This document shows, piece after piece, positions 6,119 to 13,603 of a stretch of DNA of 20,213 nucleotides. The stretch's first letter is position 1. Every line of letters begins with the position of its first letter. This DNA is from Butyricicoccus sp. GTDB taxonomy: Bacteria > Bacillota > Clostridia > Oscillospirales > Butyricicoccaceae. The translations under genes were made by a program, and so were the position numbers. Below the pieces are notes generated by a model. The model was not told the DNA's origin. It made no database searches and saw nothing but the letters and a program-made list of their open reading frames with translations. Location: contig JAHHRO010000032.1 in assembly GCA_020025755.1 (NCBI GenBank), forward strand, positions 1-20,213, read 5' to 3'.

Positions 6119-7390
6119 ATGCTTCAACACCCTGCTCTATTTTCCTATGGTTCTTATATCTTTTTTATGTTGTTGAGTGGATTTTTTCTCTATCGTCTAT
6201 GCTGCGGATTTGCAGCCATGAAAGAGACATGCTGGGCAAAGCTCCTGCTGTTCATCACACTCACGCTGACAAGCGGTATGGTGATTTGGGTCGGTGATAA
6301 CAACTTCGCCATGACGCTGCCATTTTATATACCGGCTTTCCTGCTCTCCACAAAAGGAGATCTGCTGGGCAGGATCACAATCGGCTGTGTTTTCTTCTGC
6401 TTTATTATGTCGGTCTGTGCGATGGCTGATACTTATTTGATCCCCCTTGATCGTTTTGGATATTATGACATTGTTACCAGACTGGTGCGGCCACTGATTT
6501 TCGCTCTGTTTTATTTGGCGTTTTACAGGCAGGTGAAAAAAGGAGTCATTCAGCTGCCGCATCATTTATGGCAGCTTTGTGCCGGACTTGCGATCCTTCC
6601 CTTTGCCGCCCTGTCTGCCCTGATCCTCCCAGCTTACTGGATGCCGGAGTCTATCCTGCTGCATGATTTCAACTGGTTTCAGGGTACGGTGATCCTCCCC
6701 TTTGCCCTCCTTTCCTCTTTGGTGCTGCTTCGGAGCGTCTTTGTGTTTTCCGATTATGAAACAAAAGCAAAGGCTGCTGCCTTTTCGGAGATGCGCGAAA
6801 TCTATTATCAGGGGCTGAAGCGCGAACAAACACAGGTGCGCACCCTGCGTCATGATCTGCGAAACCATCTGCATACTGCGCTTGGACTTTTGGAACGAGG
6901 CGACACGGAAAAGGTGCGTCGATATCTCCTTGAGCTGGCAGATTCACAAGCTCTGCACAGCTCTCACCGTATCTGCGAAAATGAGATCGTCAATGTGGTC
7001 GTGTCCTCCAAACGCGCGGATATGGAGCAGCATGAGATTCTTGCGGATATTCAAATCGTCCTGCCTGCCGCGCTCCCCATCGCTGACACCGATCTGTGTG
7101 CGCTGTTCGGCAACGCCTTGGACAATGCAGTAGAGGCTGCTCAAAAATCGGAAGACAAACATATTTCCATTCGCTGCAAGGCTGAACGCGGCTTGTTTAT
7201 GTTGTGGGTCGAGAACACGCTGGCTGACGAAATACATACAGATCTCCGTACAACGAAGAAGGATAAGAAACTGCACGGTTTTGGTCTGGCAGGCATGCGG
7301 GAAATTGTCGCAAGATATGGCGGATTTTTGGAAGCTGCTCCCACAGGCAAAAAGTTTGAGTTACTCATCAGCATTCCATTACAACCATAA
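6119..7390 (+). CDS. GHKL (AgrC-like) sensor histidine kinase
   Basis: This 423-residue membrane kinase has an N-terminal half with six or seven hydrophobic segments (about residues 1-212) and no sizeable extracytoplasmic domain. A helical linker follows, then the phosphoacceptor block LRHDLRNHLH (H245 of this start), and an HATPase domain with N box NALDNAVEAA and G box GFGLAGM near the C terminus. This is the HPK10/AgrC architecture that partners LytTR regulators and often senses peptides within the membrane. AAAGGA (6104-6109) is 9 nt before ATG 6119; a GTG at 6113 would add two residues. It starts 7 nt after the regulator stop codon, so the two form an operon. The ligand is unknown; given the neighbouring BceAB-like transporter, an antimicrobial or signalling peptide is a fair guess. 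Confidence 0.92.
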   Translation: MLQHPALFSYGSYIFFMLLSGFFLYRLCCGFAAMKETCWAKLLLFITLTLTSGMVIWVGDNNFAMTLPFYIPAFLLSTKGDLLGRITIGCVFFCFIMSVCAMADTYLIPLDRFGYYDIVTRLVRPLIFALFYLAFYRQVKKGVIQLPHHLWQLCAGLAILPFAALSALILPAYWMPESILLHDFNWFQGTVILPFALLSSLVLLRSVFVFSDYETKAKAAAFSEMREIYYQGLKREQTQVRTLRHDLRNHLHTALGLLERGDTEKVRRYLLELADSQALHSSHRICENEIVNVVVSSKRADMEQHEILADIQIVLPAALPIADTDLCALFGNALDNAVEAAQKSEDKHISIRCKAERGLFMLWVENTLADEIHTDLRTTKKDKKLHGFGLAGMREIVARYGGFLEAAPTGKKFELLISIPLQP

Positions 7391-7405
7391 TCTGATGGGC
7401 TGCAT

Positions 7406-7444
7406 AAAAGAAAAGGACGACCATGCCGCAGCACGACCGTCCTT
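7406..7444 (-). terminator. Intrinsic terminator of nrdJ
   Basis: Read on the minus strand, a 14-bp stem (AAGGACGGTCGTGC with GCATGGTCGTCCTT, three G-U pairs) closes a 4-nt loop and runs into TTCTTTT. It starts 90 bp after the nrdJ stop codon. In plus-strand RNA the wobble positions become mismatches and no U tract follows, so it acts for the minus strand. Confidence 0.85.
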
Positions 7445-7533
7445 CGCAGAAACCAATTTTAATTTGTATCATCGCTGCGCATATATCCCGAGGGAACGAA
7501 GTCAATGATATGCCTTCTTTTTATATCCTGATT

Positions 7534-9888
7534 TCAGCGGACTGGACAAGCACCGCCAACGCAGTCGCTTGCACCGATATCCAGCTCGGTTTCCTCCTGC
7601 TCATACTTGGAGATGAGAGACGGATTGAACGGCTTCATCTTAGCCAGCCGTGCTTCATACTCATCCTTGCTGATCTCCTCATACGGCATCAGCTCATAGA
7701 AATGATCGTCCAAACTCAGGAACGAAAGTGCCACAACATCATCCCAGTTGTTCCATACCCATTCTTCAACTGCATCCCACTCGTTCTCACGCACATGTAC
7801 CGTAATCGAGCAGTTATGATCCACATAGTTTGTCATGAACATCTTATAGTTTTCCAGCTGTTCGATTGCAGAAACATCTGCCTTCACACGCCCAGCCGGT
7901 GCCTTGACAGGGAACTCTACGACCTTGGTGCGGCAATCCTCCGCGGTCTGTCCGACCTCTGGGAATACCGGATAGCCCAGCTCCTCGCATACCTTACAAA
8001 GCGGATCTTCCGCTGTAATGCGCACACGGCGCACATAATACGGTGCATGTGAATAATGGATGCCGCTGGAAACAGTTGGCAGCAGAGACAGCGTTCCCTC
8101 CGGTTTTACCGTTGTCACAAGCAGCGGCTCCGGAGAGGACAGGGATGCTGCATACTGCTTTGCCGCTTCATGCGCGATCCGGCGCAGTTCCGCGAGCAGG
8201 CTTGCCTCCTCCTCACGGCTCATTCCCGTTGCATTGACCATATCCTGCCAGCCGGTCAGCGAGCAGCCCAGAAGGCGATCGCGCGTCTGTACACTGTTCC
8301 ATTCGTGCATTTCCAGTTCACGGCATGTCATACGATAGCCTGCACGCGCGGAAAGACGCTGCGCCTCCAGCAATCCGGCGCGATCGAGTGTGCCATCCTC
8401 GCAGACGAACGCCATCACATTGATGGTCGTGAGGTTGCACAAGCCATGGTTGTCCAGCAAAATCTCGCCGCAGGGATTGACGCCATTGAAGTTGGGTCGG
8501 CGTTTTGCACCAGCCTCCTGATTGACCCAGCCCGGCTCACCTGAATAGCGCATCTGCTGCAAGTGCCAATGCAGCTGTTCACGAGTGGGCTTGCGCGTAT
8601 AGAAAATCGAGTTATTGCTCATCTGGCGGTGGGCAATGCTCTTGTCGATTTCCCAACGATCCCCGACCTGCTTATAGAGTGCAGACTTCGCCTGAATGCA
8701 GGCAATATCATCCTGATCGATGAGACCGATTTCCGAGGTGCGGCGCACACCGCCTGACACCACATTCTCACCGATGATATTTGCGATATCCAACAGATCA
8801 ATTGGCTGTAGCTTTGCCTTTCCCACCTGCTCACGCGCGCCTGCCGCTGTGATGACCTTATGGATCTTATCGATCATGCGCATCATGGACTGATACCCAC
8901 TCGCAGTACCGCCAAACACCTTGAGCTTCTCGCCCTTTGGACGAATATTGCTGTAATTGACGATGATACGCTCGATCTTATTGTATTCATTGTTATAGAG
9001 CAGTTGGAAATAGCTGTCGAGTGCCTGTGCCCACCCCTCCTTGGAGTCACCGATCGTAATAAATGCTGTTTCCTGCTGGAAGGTCAGATTGGTATATTCC
9101 AGACGCTCCTGCTTTGGGATCTCCTGATACATTTCATGCACCAGCTTGAGATCGGTGCGCACCTTGGGAAGCTTGTCCGCATCCGAACGCAGCACACGCA
9201 CACCCACACCAGAGCCAACCATCAGAAGATAGAACAGATCATGGTAGGCATGGAAATTGTCGATCACCTCGAACGCACAGTTATAGTTTGCCATGGGGTA
9301 CTGCTCCCCAACGCGTGTCTCACCGACCCACAGTGTACGGCCAGACAGAAACTGTCTCATCTGATAAATATTGCGGTACAGTGCTTCTGCTTCCTCGCGC
9401 GAGGTCGGCGCAAGGGAGCAGTTGTATTCAACGGCACGGCGCACGGTCTCCCACCAAAATTCACGCCGCCCCAGATGAGGCAGATAGCGCGAATAGGTAC
9501 GCGAATATACGAAAGATCCCAGCTGACGCATGGGATTGCCTGCATGCTTATAGGGGCTCAAAAACTCCTTGCTGAGTTTGCCGTCCTTCCACTCATACAG
9601 ACCGCGGCTCTTCTCCTTGTCCACGCGATACAAAATATACGCCTTTGCCGTATCGAAGTGCCCCACCTCAAAGAGCGCGCGCTCCACCAGATCCTGTACC
9701 TGTTCGATCTGGATGGTCTCCTCCTCTCGCTCTGCCAGATGCGCCTCCACATGCTTCATCACATCTTCGATCATCTGTTCATCATAATCTCCGGCAGATA
9801 CCGCCGCCAATCGAACCGCACGCGCAATGAATCTGCCATCATAGGGCACCGTTTTTCCTGTGCGCTTGGTTACATATTTGATCCTCAT
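7534..9888 (-). CDS. nrdJ: Adenosylcobalamin-dependent ribonucleoside-triphosphate reductase (class II)
   Basis: This 784-residue enzyme reduces ribonucleoside triphosphates to deoxy forms using a 5'-deoxyadenosyl radical from vitamin B12, without oxygen. It opens with an ATP-cone allosteric domain (about 1-95). Catalytic residues align with Lactobacillus leichmannii RTPR: NYNCAF C204 and C484 (LCNLTTIN) as the disulfide pair, and NPCGE with thiyl-radical C473 and E475. The 11-residue C473-C484 spacing equals that of the leichmannii C408-C419 pair. The C-terminal CVGGAC (C776, C781) is the swinging re-reduction pair. At about 45 residues longer than the leichmannii enzyme, the difference is explained by the cone. 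GAGGAG lies 6 nt before the ATG. It stands alone, with its own terminator; a palindrome resembling an NrdR box lies 168 bp upstream. Confidence 0.96.
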   Translation of the reverse strand: MRIKYVTKRTGKTVPYDGRFIARAVRLAAVSAGDYDEQMIEDVMKHVEAHLAEREEETIQIEQVQDLVERALFEVGHFDTAKAYILYRVDKEKSRGLYEWKDGKLSKEFLSPYKHAGNPMRQLGSFVYSRTYSRYLPHLGRREFWWETVRRAVEYNCSLAPTSREEAEALYRNIYQMRQFLSGRTLWVGETRVGEQYPMANYNCAFEVIDNFHAYHDLFYLLMVGSGVGVRVLRSDADKLPKVRTDLKLVHEMYQEIPKQERLEYTNLTFQQETAFITIGDSKEGWAQALDSYFQLLYNNEYNKIERIIVNYSNIRPKGEKLKVFGGTASGYQSMMRMIDKIHKVITAAGAREQVGKAKLQPIDLLDIANIIGENVVSGGVRRTSEIGLIDQDDIACIQAKSALYKQVGDRWEIDKSIAHRQMSNNSIFYTRKPTREQLHWHLQQMRYSGEPGWVNQEAGAKRRPNFNGVNPCGEILLDNHGLCNLTTINVMAFVCEDGTLDRAGLLEAQRLSARAGYRMTCRELEMHEWNSVQTRDRLLGCSLTGWQDMVNATGMSREEEASLLAELRRIAHEAAKQYAASLSSPEPLLVTTVKPEGTLSLLPTVSSGIHYSHAPYYVRRVRITAEDPLCKVCEELGYPVFPEVGQTAEDCRTKVVEFPVKAPAGRVKADVSAIEQLENYKMFMTNYVDHNCSITVHVRENEWDAVEEWVWNNWDDVVALSFLSLDDHFYELMPYEEISKDEYEARLAKMKPFNPSLISKYEQEETELDIGASDCVGGACPVR

Positions 9889-9906
9889 GATGTACTCCTC
9901 TCCAAA

Positions 9907-9926
9907 ACCGCCAAGCCTCCGGCGGT
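9907..9926 (-). other. Small hairpin in the nrdJ leader
   Basis: On the minus strand ACCGCC and GGCGGT form a perfect 6-bp stem over an 8-nt loop that contains GGAGG, an SD-like sequence. It ends 6 bp upstream of the true ribosome binding site and is followed by TTT. It might influence translation, or be a weak attenuator, but the stem is short. Confidence 0.35.
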
Positions 9927-10055
9927 CAAAAAAACATTGTCTTGTTCTATTGTACGCATTTTTCCTTTGGTACGAAAGGGTAAAAGCATACGAAATTTGT
10001 CCGCAATTTTTTCTGATTTCCGATTAAACTAACACTTGACTTATTTTTTATCCTT

Positions 10056-10071
10056 GTACTACATATAGTGT
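10056..10071. promoter_or_regulatory. NrdR-box-like palindrome
   Basis: GTACTACATATAGTGT (minus strand ACACTATATGTAGTAC) closely resembles the NrdR repressor site ACACTATATATAGTGT. NrdR is the ATP-cone repressor of ribonucleotide reductase genes. Sites normally occur as a pair about 31 bp apart; I see no convincing second copy. It lies 168 bp upstream of nrdJ. No clear nrdJ -35/-10 pair is visible in the 330-bp gene-free stretch, apart from a lone TACAAT near 9947-9956. Confidence 0.5.
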
Positions 10072-10152
10072 TTCCAGATTTTTCATGGCACATTTTCTGC
10101 TGCAAAGTACATTCTGATCCAAGATGCACGGCGGATTCCGGCGTTTTGTCCC

Positions 10153-10182
10153 TTGTCAGTCCAAAACAAGCGTCTGTATAAT
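10153..10182 (+). promoter_or_regulatory. Promoter of the DUF1275 gene
   Basis: TTGTCA (10153-10158), an 18-bp spacer and a perfect TATAAT (10177-10182), 38 bp before the start codon. A second weaker pair, TTGACT (10036) with TACATA (10060), overlaps the NrdR-like palindrome and is less convincing. Confidence 0.65.
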
Positions 10183-10219
10183 AAAAGAAAGGGTAAAATA
10201 TGTATAAAGGGTGATATGC

Positions 10220-10906
10220 ATGAAAAAACAAATGTCGGATTCCCTGCTGCTTGCGATCTTCCTGACGCTTGCCGGCGGATTTCAAGATGCCTACTCCTAC
10301 AACTGCCGCGGTCAGGTCTTTGCCAACGCGCAGACGGGCAATATCGTGCTCTTTGGACAGAACCTTGCAACTGGACAATGGACACGGGCGATCCATTATC
10401 TCCTGCCTGTCCTGTCGTTTGTGATCGGGGTCTATCTGACCGAATGGATCCATCACCACCACAAATACAGCACGCGCATCCACTGGCGGCAGACCATCCT
10501 GCTTGGTGAGATCGTCCTGCTGACGATCGTCGGCTTCCTCCCCAACACCATGGATGTTTCAGCCAATATCCTGCTGTCCTTTGCCTGTGCCATGCAGGTC
10601 AACACCTTCCGCAAATTCCGCGGTCTCCCCTGTGCCACGACCATGTGTATAGGAAACATGCGCTCGGCTGCTTCCCTCCTGTGTGAATACCATGTAACAC
10701 ACGACCCCAAGCTGCGTGACAAAAGCCTGCATTATTACTTTGTGATCGGTATTTTTGCCGTTGGTGCAGCTTTTGGTGCCGTTCTGAGCCAGTCCCTCGG
10801 AAACCGCGCCATCTGGATCGCTGCCGCCTTACAGCTTGTCGGCTTTTTGCTCATGTTCGCTCCCCACACCGCCCCTGCGGCTGATGGAGCAGACGACCCC
10901 CTGTGA
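10220..10906 (+). CDS. DUF1275 (YoaK-type) integral membrane protein
   Basis: This 228-residue membrane protein has about six hydrophobic segments. It shows the DUF1275/YoaK signature: the opening GGFQDAYSY (near residue 18), then ANAQTGNIVLFG (about 35-46), a central block with CAMQVNTFRK and the paired motif CATTMCIGNMRS (about 140-165). The family is widespread in bacteria and archaea and has no established biochemical role; a transport function is sometimes assumed. AAAGGG (10206-10211) gives an 8-nt spacing to ATG 10220; an in-frame GTG at 10211 overlaps that site and is unlikely. It is monocistronic: the next gene has its own strong promoter 37 bp downstream. No obvious terminator follows, so some read-through into the polyamine leader is possible. 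Confidence 0.88.
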   Translation: MKKQMSDSLLLAIFLTLAGGFQDAYSYNCRGQVFANAQTGNIVLFGQNLATGQWTRAIHYLLPVLSFVIGVYLTEWIHHHHKYSTRIHWRQTILLGEIVLLTIVGFLPNTMDVSANILLSFACAMQVNTFRKFRGLPCATTMCIGNMRSAASLLCEYHVTHDPKLRDKSLHYYFVIGIFAVGAAFGAVLSQSLGNRAIWIAAALQLVGFLLMFAPHTAPAADGADDPL

Positions 10907-10942
10907 TATCTGCTATAAAATTGGAAAATTGTCGCTTGCGCC

Positions 10943-10972
10943 TTGACAAGCTGCCGTAAAATGTCGTATACT
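10943..10972 (+). promoter_or_regulatory. Promoter of the polyamine operon
   Basis: A perfect TTGACA (10943-10948), an 18-bp spacer and TATACT (10967-10972). Transcription should begin near 10980, about 400 nt before the speD start codon, which implies a long regulatory leader. Confidence 0.85.
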
Positions 10973-11158
10973 GAAGCTGTCATGTGATATTATTTTCTGT
11001 ATCCATGCAAATATTTCTTCTGACCTCCCATATTTTATTGGGACAAGGCCATACGGACAGCCGGGTCAACTGCCGACGGGCGGCGCGCTTCCGCCATTAT
11101 TGATTGAGTTAAAAGCTCAAATTTATAAGTTGGTTACTTTATAACCAGTATGCAGGGT

Positions 11159-11316
11159 GCATACACAACTTGTAAAATGGTCAATAAGAGTAGTATGAGT
11201 AAGTATTTGCTATCTGACTCTATGCAGAACCTTCCTATCACATGGTCTTTGCGTGGTTTCCGCCTCTTTCGGTATCCCACGCCCTGCCATTCTGACACAT
11301 TTTACAAGCAGTATGC
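11159..11316 (+). promoter_or_regulatory. Predicted antiterminator pairing in the speD leader
   Basis: CTTGTAAAATG (11169-11179) is exactly complementary to CATTTTACAAG (11298-11308). The pairing extends through GTC/GAC (11180-11182 with 11294-11296, one bulged A) and, across a small internal loop, through GCATAC/GTATGC (11159-11164 with 11311-11316). Together about 20 pairs would sequester the whole 5' arm of the terminator. A competing local hairpin (11148-11153 with 11159-11164) could release it. Confidence 0.7.
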
Positions 11317-11342
11317 CTTTTGCGCATACTGCTTGTTTTTTT
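11305..11342 (+). terminator. Conditional intrinsic terminator upstream of speD
   Basis: CAAGCAGTATGC (11305-11316) and GCATACTGCTTG (11324-11335) form a perfect 12-bp stem with a 7-nt loop, followed directly by seven T. It lies between the promoter and speD, so it must be overcome for the operon to be expressed. Confidence 0.9.
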
Positions 11343-11379
11343 CATCGATTCTGATTTGATTAAAGGAGCTTGTCGCAGC

Positions 11380-12132
11380 ATGGGGGAAAAGTTAAAGCTT
11401 TATGGGTTCAATAACCTCACAAAATCTCTGAGTTTCAACATCTATGATGTCTGCTACGCCAAAACACCGCGCGAGCAGCAGGACTATATCGCCTATATCG
11501 ACGAACAGTATAACTCTGAACGATTGACGACGATCCTGACCACGCTGACTGATATGATCGGTGCAACCGTGCTCAATATCGCCAAGCAGGATTATGAACC
11601 GCAGGGTGCTTCGGTTACCCTGCTCATTGCCGAGCGTCCTGTGCCTGGTGATACACAGGTTGCGCATCTTGATAAAAGCCATGTCACGGTGCATACTTAT
11701 CCTGAGTACCACCCCGAAACCAGTCTTGCAACGTTTCGCGTGGATATCGACGTTGCCACCTGCGGCGAGATCACCCCACTGTCTACGCTCGATTATCTCA
11801 TCGGCTCTTTTGATTCCGATATCATCACTATGGATTATCGAGTCCGCGGCTTTACCCGTGACCTCAACGGACAAAAGCTGTTTATGGATCACTCGGTCAG
11901 ATCCATTCAGGACTATATCGATCCTGCCACCATGCGCCGCTATGACGCCGTGGACATCAATGTATACAGCGCGAACCTGTTCCATACAAAAATGATGCTC
12001 AAGGAGATCGATCTTCAAAACTATCTGTTCAAAACCGACGTCTATGAGCTTCCGCCCATGAAGCGTCTTGAAATCATGAACAACATCCGCCGCGAGATGA
12101 TCGAGATCTTCAGCGGCAGCAATATCTATTAA
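11380..12132 (+). CDS. speD: S-adenosylmethionine decarboxylase proenzyme (E. coli type)
   Basis: This 250-residue protein makes decarboxylated SAM, the aminopropyl donor for spermidine. It matches the E. coli-type SpeD closely: LKLYGFNNLTKSLSFNIYDV at the N terminus, RQDYEPQGASVT-like AKQDYEPQGASVT, the self-cleavage site HLDKSH with K99/S100 (serine becomes the pyruvoyl cofactor), ATCGEITPL and DYRVRGFTRDLNG. This long form differs from the roughly 120-residue SpeD of Bacillus and Thermotoga. AAAGGAG (11362-11368) lies 11 nt before ATG 11380. It is the first gene of six spaced by 11, 2, -20, 57 and 3 nt, all in one direction. Expression is probably gated by the leader terminator just upstream. 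Confidence 0.95.
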   Translation: MGEKLKLYGFNNLTKSLSFNIYDVCYAKTPREQQDYIAYIDEQYNSERLTTILTTLTDMIGATVLNIAKQDYEPQGASVTLLIAERPVPGDTQVAHLDKSHVTVHTYPEYHPETSLATFRVDIDVATCGEITPLSTLDYLIGSFDSDIITMDYRVRGFTRDLNGQKLFMDHSVRSIQDYIDPATMRRYDAVDINVYSANLFHTKMMLKEIDLQNYLFKTDVYELPPMKRLEIMNNIRREMIEIFSGSNIY

Positions 12133-12143
12133 AGAGGTGTGCC

Positions 12144-13601
12144 ATGAAACCATTGTCTCAGGAGCGCGCGCCCATTTATGAGGCGCTCGAATCCTTTCAA
12201 AAAATGAGGGTCGTGCCTTTCGATGTTCCCGGACATAAGCGCGGCCGCGGCAATCCAGAGCTTGCCGCCCTGCTTGGCGAGCAGTGCGTAAAACTGGACG
12301 TCAACTCAATGAAACCACTTGATAACCTGTGCCACCCGATCTCCGTCATCCGAGATGCCGAGATCCTTGCTGCTGAAGCATTCGGTGCCGCACACGCCTT
12401 CCTCATGGTCGGCGGTACGACATCCGCTGTACAGAGCATGATCCTGTCGGTTGCCGGACGCGGTGAGAAGATCATCCTGCCACGCAATGTACACCGGAGC
12501 GTTATGGGTGCTATGGTGCTTTGCGGCGCGATCCCGGTCTATATCGATCCCGCCTGTGATGACCGTTTGGGCATCCCGCTCGGCATGAGCGTATCCGATG
12601 TGGAAAAAGCCATCAGGGAACACCCTGACGCCAAGGCAATCCTTGTAAACAACCCCACCTATTACGGCATCTGCTCCGACCTGCGCCGCATCGTTGCGCT
12701 GGCACATGCACACGGTATGAAATGTCTGGCAGACGAAGCACATGGCACACATTTCTACTTTGGTGAAAACCTGCCTGTCTCCGCTATGGCGGCAGGTGCG
12801 GATATGGCGGCGGTCTCCATGCACAAATCAGGCGGCAGCCTCACACAGTCCTCTCTGCTCCTGTGCGGCCCTGCCATGAACGAAGGGCATGTGCGCCAGA
12901 TCATCAACCTGACCCAAACGACAAGCGGCTCCTATCTGCTCCTGTCCAGTTTGGATATCTCGCGCCGCAATCTGGCTCTGCGCGGCAAGGAATCCTTTGC
13001 TCGCGTTGCGGAACTTGCCGAGTATGCACGCCGAGAGATCAACGCCATCGGCGGCTATTATGCGTTCTCCCGTGAACTGTGCAACGGAGACAGCATCTAT
13101 GATTTCGATCCCACCAAGCTGTCTGTCAACACCTTGCAGGTCGGTCTTGCCGGCATTGAAGTCTACGATCTCCTGCGCGATGAATACGATATCCAAATCG
13201 AATTTGGCGATCTGGGCAATATTTTGGCTTATCTTTCCATTGGTGATCGTCCGCGCGAGATCGAACGCCTTGTCAGTGCCCTGTCCGAAGTGCGCCGCCG
13301 CTTTGGCGGTTCGGAAACCGGACTTATGAAGCAGGAATATATCGAGCCGGATGTTGCCGTTTCTCCACAGGATGCCTTCTATGCCGACAAGGAATCTTTG
13401 CCCATTATGGATACCGTGGGACGCATTTGCAGTGAATTTGTCATGTGCTATCCCCCCGGAATCCCGATCCTTGCCCCCGGCGAACGAATCACCCGGGAAA
13501 TTTTGGATTATATCGTATACGCAAAGGAAAAGGGCTGCTCCATGACCGGCCCTGAGGATGCGAATATCACCCGTCTCAATGTACTCAAAAGGAGGGACTA
13601 A
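12144..13601 (+). CDS. speA: Arginine (or lysine/ornithine) decarboxylase, PLP fold type I, short form
   Basis: This 485-residue PLP enzyme of the Orn/Lys/Arg decarboxylase family lacks the N-terminal wing domain of the large E. coli inducible forms. It resembles Bacillus subtilis SpeA (about 490 residues). It has PFDVPGHKRG near residue 25, GGTTSA (90-95), LADEAHGTHF with D197 and H200, and the PLP lysine K228 in SMHKSGGSLTQSS. The family includes arginine, lysine and ornithine decarboxylases that sequence alone cannot separate safely. The downstream ureohydrolase favours arginine, with agmatine as product. It starts 11 nt after speD with an AAAGAGGTG ribosome binding site. Confidence 0.88.
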   Translation: MKPLSQERAPIYEALESFQKMRVVPFDVPGHKRGRGNPELAALLGEQCVKLDVNSMKPLDNLCHPISVIRDAEILAAEAFGAAHAFLMVGGTTSAVQSMILSVAGRGEKIILPRNVHRSVMGAMVLCGAIPVYIDPACDDRLGIPLGMSVSDVEKAIREHPDAKAILVNNPTYYGICSDLRRIVALAHAHGMKCLADEAHGTHFYFGENLPVSAMAAGADMAAVSMHKSGGSLTQSSLLLCGPAMNEGHVRQIINLTQTTSGSYLLLSSLDISRRNLALRGKESFARVAELAEYARREINAIGGYYAFSRELCNGDSIYDFDPTKLSVNTLQVGLAGIEVYDLLRDEYDIQIEFGDLGNILAYLSIGDRPREIERLVSALSEVRRRFGGSETGLMKQEYIEPDVAVSPQDAFYADKESLPIMDTVGRICSEFVMCYPPGIPILAPGERITREILDYIVYAKEKGCSMTGPEDANITRLNVLKRRD

Positions 13602-13603
13602 CC

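Larger units (their letters stand above)
10980..11342 (+). ncRNA. Structured leader RNA (putative attenuator/riboswitch) of the polyamine operon
   Basis: The gene-free stretch of about 400 nt upstream of speD holds a run of hairpins. They are TCCCA/TGGGA (11026-11043), GG-a-CAG/CTGCC (11055-11074), GGCGG/CCGCC (11079-11095), TTGAG/CTCAA (11104-11120), TGGTTA/TAACCA (11131-11147), GTATGC/GCATAC (11148-11164), AGAGT/ACTCT (11187-11221) and GCGTGG/CCACGC with an inner CCG/CGG (11251-11282). A perfect terminator and a long competing pairing follow. This is the layout of a transcription-terminating riboswitch or T-box. I do not find the T-box core, nor the signatures of SAM, lysine, guanidine (ykkC), cobalamin or preQ1 elements. 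The ligand is unknown; polyamines, SAM or arginine are natural guesses from the genes controlled. Confidence 0.7.

Noticed and set aside
7423..8052. Long open frame on the plus strand opposite the end of nrdJ
   Set aside because: It is antisense to clear nrdJ coding sequence, has no recognisable domain and crosses the nrdJ terminator.
8860..10032. 390-codon open frame opposite nrdJ
   Set aside because: Shadow of the strongly coding minus strand; low-complexity composition, no ribosome binding site and no family resemblance.
11240..11290. T-box-like string GCGTGGTTTCCGCC in the speD leader
   Set aside because: The conserved T-box core AGGGTGGNACCGCG is not present, and this segment folds into a local hairpin that does not involve the terminator.
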